A stretch of DNA of 64,000 nucleotides from Kriegella aquimaris. GTDB lineage: Bacteria; Bacteroidota; Bacteroidia; Flavobacteriales; Flavobacteriaceae. The translations under genes were made by a program, and so were the position numbers. Shown here piece by piece: positions 1 through 8,300 of the stretch (the stretch's first letter is position 1; every line of letters starts with the position of its first letter). Location of the stretch: contig NZ_FNGV01000007.1 of NCBI RefSeq assembly GCF_900103215.1, positions 62,001-126,000 on the forward strand. The letters are read 5' to 3'. The notes beneath the pieces are model-generated. The model was not told where the DNA came from. It ran no database searches and saw only the letters and a program-made list of their open reading frames with translations.

Positions 1-720
1 TTGATTCGCTGGGTGAACGATCCCGAAACAAAAACAAGAATGCCAGGAGCCCATAAAAGGTTTGGAGCCATGCCTTATTTACCCTACCCGGATGAGACTT
101 TGAGACAAGTGGCCGATTACATTTATGATAATGATCTTGAAAAACCAGATTGGTTGGATGCTCATTTTCAGAAAGCCCATAGGAAAGGAAAAGGATTGGC
201 CGGTTGTGAGTGTATGTTATTTGAAGACGATCAAACCGACTATACCGATATAGGAATGGAATATGCCTTGGCCGCCAAAACGGCATTGGGCAAAAACTTA
301 GTGAAAGCCATACAGGAAAGCGGAACAGTAGGGGCTGTGTCATTTTGTAATGTAGAAGCGCTCAAATTGACGGATAGTATTTCGGTAATGAAAAATGCCA
401 TTATAAAAAGAGTTTCCGATAAGCCCAGAAATCCAAATAACAGTGCCAATACGGAAGAATTGGGATATATTGAACTATTTAAGCGAATGGTGGCATCTGG
501 GGAGGATGTAAAACCTATTGTAAATGTAGCGAACGGAGAAGTTGATTTTTATTACCCCATTACCACCAACGCCATGTGCCTACAATGTCACGGAAAGCCT
601 GAAAAGCAAATTGAGATTGAGACTTTGGCCATGTTAAAAAAGCGATATCCCGAAGATATGGCGGTCGGATATGATGTTAATGAGGTACGCGGTATTTGGG
701 CCATTAAATTTGACGAATGA
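1..720 (+). CDS. cytochrome c / DUF3365 (Tll0287-like) haem protein, 5' end missing
   Basis: The reading frame is open to the left edge, so the gene begins outside the window and the TTG at position 1 is probably not the start. The first 45 residues look like the C-terminal end of a class I cytochrome c domain, with a possible axial Met in the segment AMPYLPYPDE and a final helix. The remainder resembles the DUF3365 (Tll0287-like) family, a PAS-like haem-binding domain. It contains a CLQCH haem c motif at Cys193, Cys196 and His197. The protein is likely periplasmic and acts in redox sensing or electron transfer; this role is inferred from the family. Two separate haem modules in one chain would be a fusion. 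A stop at 718-720 closes the gene, and about 130 bp without genes follow. Confidence 0.75.
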   Translation: MIRWVNDPETKTRMPGAHKRFGAMPYLPYPDETLRQVADYIYDNDLEKPDWLDAHFQKAHRKGKGLAGCECMLFEDDQTDYTDIGMEYALAAKTALGKNLVKAIQESGTVGAVSFCNVEALKLTDSISVMKNAIIKRVSDKPRNPNNSANTEELGYIELFKRMVASGEDVKPIVNVANGEVDFYYPITTNAMCLQCHGKPEKQIEIETLAMLKKRYPEDMAVGYDVNEVRGIWAIKFDE

Positions 721-854
721 TCACCCCTCTAAAACAGAAAATAATAGAGAATTTGAAGTCAGCTTTCATTTTAATATTATAGGAATTAAAAATTAAATGA
801 ATAGTATTATGCTTGTATGATAAAACATATAATTAACCTTTAGACCTTTTAAAA

Positions 855-989
855 ATGAATAGTAAAATGATTATTCCTTTAGTTTCGTGGGAAAGTGGAA
901 CGATAATAATTGGAGTTTTTGTAGTAGTTTGTATAGTACTCGTGGGAATCGTTGTTGCGATGATATCGGGCGGAAAGAAAAAAGAATGA
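855..989 (+). CDS. 44-residue single-span membrane protein
   Basis: This is a short frame starting at ATG 855 and ending with TGA 987-989. The product has a short polar N-terminus, one hydrophobic segment of about 22 residues (roughly 15-37, rich in V and I) and a lysine-rich tail ending GGKKKE, so it should sit in the inner membrane with the tail in the cytoplasm. Its stop overlaps the next start in an ATGA arrangement (986-989), a sign of translational coupling and good support for it being a real gene despite its size. I do not recognise a family and assign no function. The alternative start at Met5 (867) would shorten it slightly. Confidence 0.6.
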   Translation: MNSKMIIPLVSWESGTIIIGVFVVVCIVLVGIVVAMISGGKKKE

Positions 990-1183
990 CATCAAAAAAC
1001 ATTATTTTAACAATTGTCGGCGTCGTAATCGGGGCAATTGCAGGTTATCTATACTATATTGAAATAGGTTGTGTGAGCGGTACTTGCGCCATAACTTCAA
1101 AACCTTTGAATAGTACTCTGTATGGTGGGGTAATGGGCGGATTGCTCTTCAATACTTTCAGTGAAAAATCTCCGAAAAAATAG
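986..1183 (+). CDS. DUF6132-like small membrane protein
   Basis: A 65-residue protein. I chose the ATG at 986 because it overlaps the stop of the upstream small gene (ATGA) and starts just before a hydrophobic helix; the longer frame beginning at 887 has an unconvincing Cys/Trp-rich N-terminus that is the upstream gene read in another frame. It contains two hydrophobic, glycine-rich segments (about 6-24 and 45-60) separated by a loop with two Cys residues in GCVSGTC and a following ITSKP. This is the pattern of the DUF6132 family common in Bacteroidota, often near rhodanese or thioredoxin-type redox genes (family knowledge). The two Cys suggest a thiol or metal role, which is only an inference. 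Confidence 0.65.
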   Translation: MTSKNIILTIVGVVIGAIAGYLYYIEIGCVSGTCAITSKPLNSTLYGGVMGGLLFNTFSEKSPKK

Positions 1184-1188
1184 CTCCC

Positions 1189-2025
1189 TTAAATTTTAAA
1201 TGTGAGTACCGGTAAACTGGAATGGTTGGCAACATCCATGCCTACGCTTCCTTTTAAAAAGTGGGCCAAGCCAATACGCCCGTGAGTTGCAATTGCTATG
1301 GCGTCAGCTTTGATTTCTTTGGCATATGCGTAAATACCCTTTTCTACCGAATAATCGGAAATTTGCATTATTTGTAAATTTTCGGGTAAATCGCCATGAT
1401 GGGCTACTCTAAGAAAATTATCGATTTTTGATTTGGTTTGGGAAGTGGTTGTAAAGTTGATTCCAGGTTGGTTTACATAAATCATGTGTACATCAAGTTC
1501 CATTGCTTTGAACAACTTTACCGCACGTTGGTAGGCGGCTATATTCTCTATTCGAAAATCAAACCCAAAGACAATTTTTTCTATTTTAAAGGTCTTGGTT
1601 CTTTTCTTGATTACCAGAACGGGTACTTCAGAAGATCTAACTACTTTTTCGGTATGCGATCCCACTAAAATTTCACCAAGTCCGTCAGTGCCTTCTGAAC
1701 CCATCACAATCAAATCAACATCCTGCTCTTTGGCTACATTATTGATTTCACTGAAAATCTTATAATTCTGAACAATTCGGGTAATTTTGATTTCTTTTAG
1801 CCACGGTCTGTTCAAGAACATATCGAACCTTTTTTTTGCCAATATCATGTAGTGCTCCATTTCCAAAAATTCTTGAGTTTCATTTTTGGTCACCTCTGTC
1901 TCTGACAAACCGAGCATATGTAACACCGCAATTTCGGCATTGTATTTTTTTGCCAGGGTCGCAGCGACTTCCAGAGCAAGTTCAGCATACTCCGAAAAAT
2001 CGATAGGCACAAGTATCTTTTTCAT
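1189..2025 (-). CDS. universal stress protein, tandem UspA domains
   Basis: A 278-residue cytoplasmic protein with two UspA domains (about 1-145 and 148-278). The first begins KKILVPIDFSE and ends with the ATP-binding pattern GSEGTDGLGEILVGS. The second carries THGRIGLAHFLKGSV, the equivalent nucleotide-binding loop. Such proteins bind ATP and are induced by energy or oxygen stress. It is the third gene of a likely operon read right to left (UspA at 2470-3282, DUF302 at 2064-2453, then this gene 38 bp further on). It faces the DUF6132-like gene, with only 5 bp between the two stops. The specific stress it answers cannot be read from the sequence. Confidence 0.85.
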   Translation of the reverse strand: MKKILVPIDFSEYAELALEVAATLAKKYNAEIAVLHMLGLSETEVTKNETQEFLEMEHYMILAKKRFDMFLNRPWLKEIKITRIVQNYKIFSEINNVAKEQDVDLIVMGSEGTDGLGEILVGSHTEKVVRSSEVPVLVIKKRTKTFKIEKIVFGFDFRIENIAAYQRAVKLFKAMELDVHMIYVNQPGINFTTTSQTKSKIDNFLRVAHHGDLPENLQIMQISDYSVEKGIYAYAKEIKADAIAIATHGRIGLAHFLKGSVGMDVANHSSLPVLTFKI

Positions 2026-2063
2026 TTTCAGGGTTGGGTTTATTTCTTCTTTTTCAGCGATGC

Positions 2064-2453
2064 TTATAGGCTCTCGATCATTCTTCTAAGCTTGTCTCTT
2101 ACTTCGCCGGCAATGACGTTAAGTGAGTCGTTTTCAACGGCCTGCATCGAGGCTGCAGGATCAACGGCAGAGACTTCAATTGAACCTGTATTCTTTTCTT
2201 GTACGATTACATTGCAAGGAAGCATGGTGCCAATGTTGTCTTCGGCCAAGAGGGCCTTATAGGCAAAACCCGGATTACAAGCACCCAAAATTTTGTAATT
2301 ACGGAAATCAACGTCCAGCTTTTTCTTTAAGGTAGCCTTAATATCTATTTCGGTCAATACGCCGAAGCCTTCCTTTTTTAATGCCTCCGTTGTTTTCTCA
2401 ATAGCTTGTTCAAAGCTAATATTGTCGAGCTCTTTTTTGAAATAATAGTCCAT
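2064..2453 (-). CDS. DUF302 family protein
   Basis: A 129-residue soluble protein that fits the DUF302 family: an N-terminal segment with FEQAIEKTTEALKKEGFGVLTEID, then a central ILGACNPGFAYKALL motif and LPCNVIVQE, typical of the fold. There is no signal peptide. Members are small cytoplasmic proteins of unknown biochemical role, frequently beside universal stress proteins, cytochromes or metal efflux genes in Bacteroidota and Proteobacteria. Here it sits between two UspA genes in one operon, with 16 bp to the upstream gene and 38 bp to the downstream one, which supports a role in the same stress response (inference). Confidence 0.8.
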   Translation of the reverse strand: MDYYFKKELDNISFEQAIEKTTEALKKEGFGVLTEIDIKATLKKKLDVDFRNYKILGACNPGFAYKALLAEDNIGTMLPCNVIVQEKNTGSIEVSAVDPAASMQAVENDSLNVIAGEVRDKLRRMIESL

Positions 2454-2469
2454 AATTTTTGAGTTTTAT

Positions 2470-3282
2470 TTATTTGATTTTGGGAAGTACCAAAAATGGG
2501 ATTTCCGTTTTAAAGACGACATTTCTAATAACCGGCTCGCGCATTAATTTTTCAAAATAGCCGTGTGTATTTTGGAACATGGCAACCATTTGTATTTTCT
2601 CATTTTCCTTTTCCATTTTAACTATTGTAGCTGAAATGGAATCTTCAGTATCAAGATATATAAAGTTTGATTTAATCTCTTTGAAGTGGTCTCCAAGTAA
2701 CTCTTTGTTCCGCAGTTTGTCTTCGATAGAAAACTTTTTTCCCACACTGAAATAGACGACAACCAGCTTGTTATCGCTTAACTTGGCCATATTTATTAGG
2801 GGCTTCAGTTCTTCTGGGCTAAAGGCATAGCTAAGGTCGTTCGGAAACAGAATTTCGTTGCTATTCGCATTCACTTCATATGTTGTGGGAACGGCTACTA
2901 CAGGGCACGAGTCTATATTCTTGATCACGTTAACCGCATTACTTCCCATGTAGATTTCCTTCAATGCGGAAGAACCTTTAGTGCCAATGAAAACAAAATC
3001 GGCCTGCTTTTCCTTAACAGTTTCTGAAATTGCCTGTAAAATAGACCCACTTATCAATACCGATTTAAATCGATGCTCAGGATTTTGATTTTCTATTTTT
3101 AAATTTTTCACCAAATCTTTCAACTTTGCTTCGATGGTTGTTTTGTTTTCGGGAGAGGAGGGAATACTCCGGTAAGCATGGAGAATATAAAACTTGGTTG
3201 TTTTCCCCCGGAAAAGCCATAGTGCATAGTCTATTGCCTTTTGAGCATTAGGTGAAAAATCGGTGGTAATCACTATTTTCAT
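2470..3282 (-). CDS. universal stress protein, tandem UspA domains
   Basis: I place the start at ATG 3282, giving MKIVITTDFS as the first residues; the frame extends 13 codons further upstream but those residues (MSTSRKLTKKRD) precede the universal conserved UspA beta strand. The product has 270 residues. The first UspA domain (about 1-135) carries GTKGSSALKEIYMGSNAVNV, the nucleotide-binding pattern. The second half is more diverged and lacks a clear glycine loop, so it may not bind ATP. It is the first gene of the three-gene UspA/DUF302 operon; the promoter should lie in 3283-3490, where I see no perfect TAnnTTTG box. Confidence 0.82.
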   Translation of the reverse strand: MKIVITTDFSPNAQKAIDYALWLFRGKTTKFYILHAYRSIPSSPENKTTIEAKLKDLVKNLKIENQNPEHRFKSVLISGSILQAISETVKEKQADFVFIGTKGSSALKEIYMGSNAVNVIKNIDSCPVVAVPTTYEVNANSNEILFPNDLSYAFSPEELKPLINMAKLSDNKLVVVYFSVGKKFSIEDKLRNKELLGDHFKEIKSNFIYLDTEDSISATIVKMEKENEKIQMVAMFQNTHGYFEKLMREPVIRNVVFKTEIPFLVLPKIK

Positions 3283-3494
3283 AATATCGCGCTTTTTCGT
3301 CAGTTTTCTTGAAGTCGACAAACTATCCTTACTTACATTCTAATAGAAAAGACAATTATTCAAATCAAAATTACTCCTGCGCTGACAGTAAACCCATGAT
3401 ATTTGTCAGTTTTAAAATTTTAAATTTTTTATACCTTACCTTTTAACGGATAAAATTGCTGATTTTAATTTCAACCTTAATAGTTTAGACCTGT

Positions 3495-4082
3495 TCAATA
3501 ATACCTTAAGATGTTTTTTACCTTTTCTATGTTCTTCAGTTTTGTGTTTTCAAGAATAATTTGACCGTAACTTGTCTTGAATTTGTGTTTCTTTAGGAAT
3601 GCAAGGTTCGTTTTATGCCATTCCCAATCGCTGTAAGTCTTTATCTTTTCCAATTCCCATTCCCGTCTTAATAATAGCTTTTTGCAAAAAAACAATTCGG
3701 TTCCGATGTGGAATAAATCGGCATCACATAATACCTCGGCGTAGACGTTTGATGGTCGCTGGGGCATTTTGGTTGCATCGATACAAGAAAGCACCATCTC
3801 GATTTTTTTGGTGCCGTATCCTTCTGATGTCAGATATTCGTTCGCTAGTTCTTTACTTATTTCTTCATGGCCAAAATAAGTTCTTGAATGTCCCGTATCA
3901 TGAAACCAAGCTGCGATGATGATGGGTTCTGTTTGGTCGGAATCGAGACCTATTTCTTTAGCTATCAATGCTGCATGTTCGACTACTTCTTGGGTATGCA
4001 TAAGATTATGAAAAGGTAGCTTTTCACAATTAGAACTAGCTAATATTTTTTTACAATATTCTTTAGTTTTTTTAATAATCAT
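3495..4082 (-). CDS. HD-domain metal-dependent phosphohydrolase
   Basis: A 195-residue cytoplasmic protein with the HD-domain signature: His29 in NLMHT, His61-Asp62 in WFHDTGH, and Asp120/Asp122 in LCDADLFH. These residues normally hold one or two divalent metals that hydrolyse phosphate esters or nucleotides. The order and spacing match small stand-alone HD proteins, for which substrates are usually unknown. It follows the stress operon on the same strand but is separated from it by more than 200 bp, so it is probably transcribed alone. No nucleotidyl-transferase or cyclase domain is attached, so a cyclic-nucleotide role is not supported. Confidence 0.78.
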   Translation of the reverse strand: MIIKKTKEYCKKILASSNCEKLPFHNLMHTQEVVEHAALIAKEIGLDSDQTEPIIIAAWFHDTGHSRTYFGHEEISKELANEYLTSEGYGTKKIEMVLSCIDATKMPQRPSNVYAEVLCDADLFHIGTELFFCKKLLLRREWELEKIKTYSDWEWHKTNLAFLKKHKFKTSYGQIILENTKLKNIEKVKNILRYY

Positions 4083-4235
4083 GAGAAATTTTTATTAGAC
4101 ATGTTGAAGTGAAGGGATAAAGGCAAGACCAATATGAGTGAAGTTTTGATCTAACTATGACAAGCATATAAAAATATTTAGATCCGTATAAGTTCACAAC
4201 TTCTTGTTTTAGTCCTTACAATTTAGGAATGTATA

Positions 4236-5369
4236 TTACTCCCCTAGAAGATTAAAAGCCCCCTGAATCAAGAATTGATCCGTTGGTTTATAGTTCTGCG
4301 CGTTTTCAATTAGGGAATAACCGTCATAATTGTCTTTTACCTCCACCTCCATTTGCTTTAAATAATAATTACCATCAGCTTCACTATCTAGTACGAGTAC
4401 AAAGTTTTTGTTTCCCACATTTACTACCGATTGGTCGGGTAACGCCTTCGCTCTGGCGGTTGCGGTAATGATATTGGCTTCGACGAACATTCCTGTTAAA
4501 AAGTGGTTTTTTTCTTCTTCCCTTAGATGCCCGTGCACCTTAATAGTGCGACCTTCCCCGATAACTGTGCCCACCAAATGTACTTCAGCCTCAAATGAAT
4601 CTGGTGATGCTTCGGGAATTTTAAAAGTGATATTCTGGTCTTTTTTAACTTTCATAATATCTTTTTCGAAAACGGAGAGTTCTAAATGAATGTGGCTGTT
4701 GTCGATAATTTCAAGAATGGCCGTTGCTGGCGCTACATAGCTACCCTTGGTCACGTTCACTTCGGTCACACTTCCCGAAATGGGTGCGTATATTGTTGTC
4801 ACGGAGGCGATATTTCCGGCTTCGACAGCAGCAGGGGAAAAATTGAGCATTTCCAATTGTTTATGAAAACCAGTAGCCTTTGCCTGTGCAGTTTTGTACT
4901 CGCTCTCGGCTTTTAAATAGCTCTTTTGCGAAGTGATGTTTTCATCGAACATTATCTTCTGCCGGTCGTATTCCGATTTTAAATAGTCCAATTGCTGCCT
5001 AACCTCCATGTACTCTTGCTGTAAGGTTACAAATTCAGGATTCTCAATAGTGAGTATTGCTTGGCCTTTTTTGACGACATCACCGATAAGTAGGGGCAGG
5101 GTCTTGATATAACCTCCCATAGTAGCACTAACTACCGAACGGTTTTCCGGTGGAACATCTATCATTCCGGTTGCTTTTACGATAACCGGAAATTCTTTTT
5201 CAGACAAGGTGCCTAATGCCATATTATTTTGTTCAAATTGGGCCTTGGTTAACTTGATACGGTCATCGCTGATGGCTTCTTTTTCTGTGGTTTCCTTGGT
5301 ATTGTCACCACAACTGATGGTAATAAGCGATGTGATTAAAATGAATGTTCGATATATAGAATTTTTCAT
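4236..5369 (-). CDS. RND efflux periplasmic adaptor lipoprotein (CusB/CzcB-like)
   Basis: A 377-residue lipoprotein: hydrophobic N-terminus followed by the lipobox ITISC with Cys20. It contains the membrane-fusion-protein order of elements: a barrel-sandwich strand (about 80-110, GGYIKTLPLLIGDVVKKGQ), a coiled-coil hairpin (about 110-170, many Glu/Lys/Gln), the second lipoyl half (IYAPISGSVTEVNVTKGSYV) and a beta-barrel domain. It joins the inner-membrane pump encoded just upstream (10 bp gap) to an outer-membrane channel. No His-rich metal-binding N-terminal extension is present. The metal (Cu/Ag or Co/Zn/Cd/Ni) is not decided by the sequence. Confidence in the adaptor role is high. Confidence 0.88.
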   Translation of the reverse strand: MKNSIYRTFILITSLITISCGDNTKETTEKEAISDDRIKLTKAQFEQNNMALGTLSEKEFPVIVKATGMIDVPPENRSVVSATMGGYIKTLPLLIGDVVKKGQAILTIENPEFVTLQQEYMEVRQQLDYLKSEYDRQKIMFDENITSQKSYLKAESEYKTAQAKATGFHKQLEMLNFSPAAVEAGNIASVTTIYAPISGSVTEVNVTKGSYVAPATAILEIIDNSHIHLELSVFEKDIMKVKKDQNITFKIPEASPDSFEAEVHLVGTVIGEGRTIKVHGHLREEEKNHFLTGMFVEANIITATARAKALPDQSVVNVGNKNFVLVLDSEADGNYYLKQMEVEVKDNYDGYSLIENAQNYKPTDQFLIQGAFNLLGE

Positions 5370-5379
5370 AACTGCTTAA

Positions 5380-8300
5380 TTAAAGGGTGATATAATTGAT
5401 TTTGATGACTGCCTGGTTGTACCGGTTGAGATTCTCTAGGTAGTCTAGCTGCACTTGATACGCATTTTCCAAGCTTAGGATATATTGATAGAAATCTATT
5501 TCTCCATTTTTAAAACTTCCGTTTGCAGTCTTTAGAATTTCCGTAGAGAGCATTGTACCTTCTTCTTTATAATAAATAAGTGCTTTTTCATATTTGGCCA
5601 ACTCATCAAGCAGTTCTTGTAATCGGGCATTCAATTGAATGTTATATTCCTCCGATTCTTTAGTTGCAATGTCAGATGCAATTTTTGCAGCCTTAATACG
5701 TGATGATTGTCCGCTAAAAAATAGGGGTATTTTAAGCCCTAATTGATAACCGTAGAGATTGTTGTTGAGCTGCGAATTGGTTCCTTGAAAATAATTGAAT
5801 GAAATATCAGGGAGTAATTTTTGCTTCTCAAAAGCGCTTGTGGCCCTAGCCAACGAAATTCTGTTATTGTAAAAATCCAATTCGGGACTGTCCGATAGCG
5901 CTATGGCTCTAAGAGGTGCTTTGGTCGCTGGCTCAACGGCAATTTCCAAAGGTTCGTCTACCTGAACGTATTTCATTAACGCCTTATAGGCAATTTCTAC
6001 ATCTTTTTGTGCCTTTTCAAACTGCACAGAAATTTGTCGTCTTTTCGATTGGGCAGTAATTTTCTCGAGATAGGTGGTGGCTCCTAATTCAAATCTTCGC
6101 GCGGCTTTACTTGAAAATTCGGCATACAAACTATCTAATTGCTTGTAGATGTTTTCTTTTTTCTTTGCGTATTGAAACTCATAATAAGTAGCGGTCACCG
6201 CGCGTGCTAGGTCTTTTTTCTGAATTTCGTAACTGTTCGTTGCCAGTTTGTAAGTATTCTTATTTACTCGTTTTTCAGCAAAGTAAACTGTAGGAAACAA
6301 GAAATCTTGCTGTATGCCAATGACATCTAATGGCACCTCATTGATGGCAAGGTTGTTCTCGTCATATTCATAATAAAGATGCGTTTTGTTAAAACTGAAG
6401 GCACTATTTATTAGCGCGTCGGTACGGAAGGTTTCCAATTGATTCGCCTTTAGTGCCGCATTATTTTCAATGGCCATAGGAATCAATTCTTGTAAGTTTT
6501 TTGGTGATCCTTGCGCTTGTGCGCCCATTCCGAACAAGAGCGTAGCCACAGTTATCATCATCGTAATATTTTTGGATGACGATGATTTCTTGTCCTTTTT
6601 TTCCATTTTATTAAAGAAAGCATAGAGAACCGGAAGCACAACGAGCGTAAGTATGGTAGCCGTAAAAAGACCACCAATGACCACCGTCGCAAGTGGCCGC
6701 TGTACCTCTGCTCCTGCATTCGTCGAGATTGCCATGGGCAAGAAGCCCAAAGCGGCTGCCGACGCTGTTAATAATACCGCTCGTAGACGGTCTTGTGTGC
6801 CTTGTTTAATAAGTGCTTCTATAGTTGTAAATGGCTGTTTCTTGAGTTCCTTGAAATGCTCGATCAATACGATGCCATTAAGTACCGCGATACCAAATAA
6901 AGCTATAAAGCCTACGCCGGCCGAGATGGAAAATGGCAGGCCTCTTATCCATAACAACAGTATACCGCCAACCGCTGCAAGAGGAATAGCGGAATAAATC
7001 AATAGCGCCTCCTTGACCGATTTAAAAGCAAAGTACAATAAGACAAAAATAAGCAGTAGTGCAATGGGCACGGCAATCAATAATCTGGCTCTTGCACTTT
7101 GTAGATTTTCAAATTGGCCGCCGTAAGTAATTGAATATCCAATGGGTAGGTTTATATTTTCTTCAATCAGTCTTTGAACATCATCGACCACTGATTGAAG
7201 GTCGCGGTCACGAACATTCACACCTACCACAATTCTACGTTTTGTATCGTCGCGCGAAATTTTGGCTGCTCCTTTTTTGTATGTTATTTCGGCAAGTTCG
7301 CTCAAGGGAATTTTACCGCCCGCAGGCAAATCGACATAAAGATTTTTAAGGTTGTCGATATCTTGTCTGTTCTTTTTCTCTAACCGCATGACGAGATCAA
7401 ACCGCTTTTCTCCCTCGAAAACGCTTCCCGCTGTTTTTCCTGCAAAGCCCATAGAAACCAAATTGTTTACATCATGAATGTTAAGGCCGTAACGCGCGAT
7501 TTTAGCACGATTGTAAGTAACATTCATTTGCGGTAGCCCAACGACTTTTTCAACTGAAATATCTGCTGCGCCCGCAACATTTGAAATAAGCGATTTAATT
7601 TCATTCCCTTTCTTTGAAAGGATGTCTAAGTCTTCCCCAAAAATCTTGATGGCGATATCGGCACGAACACCTGTAATCAGTTCGTTAAAACGCATTTCAA
7701 TGGGTTGTGTGAACTCTACTTCCATACCCGGGATGACAGAAAGGGCCTCTTTAAATTTATTGGCCAATTCGTCTTTTGAATTGGCAGAAACCCATTCTTT
7801 TTTTGGTTTCAATGTGATGATGACATCGCTTTCTTCCATCGACATTGGGTCGGTAGGTACTTCGGCCGCACCAATACGGGTAACCACTTGATTTACTTCA
7901 GGAAAATTGTCAATCAATATTTTTTCAATTTGCGTCGTTTTTTCTATTGTGCTGCTCAAGGATGTTCCTGTTTTTAAAACAGGTTGAATAACAAAATCGC
8001 CTTCGTCTAATGTGGGTACGAATTCGCTGCCCATGGTTGTAAATATGTAGATCGAAATACTCAAAAGAACGAGTGCTGTAGCCAATACGATGCGTTTGCT
8101 TCGTAATGCCCAATCAATAATGGGATCGTAACGTCTATTGATCCAGGCCATCAAGCGAACCGAGATATTTTTATCGGAATTTTTAGACGGTTTTAAAAAT
8201 AATGATGCAGCGACGGGTACGTACGTAAAGCAGAACACCATGGCCCCAATAAGTGCAAAACTGAAGGTCAATGCCATAGGTTTGAACATCTTGCCTTCAA

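Noticed and set aside
887-985. N-terminal extension of the DUF6132-like gene
   Set aside because: It is the upstream 44-codon gene read in another frame; the ATGA overlap at 986 gives the better start.
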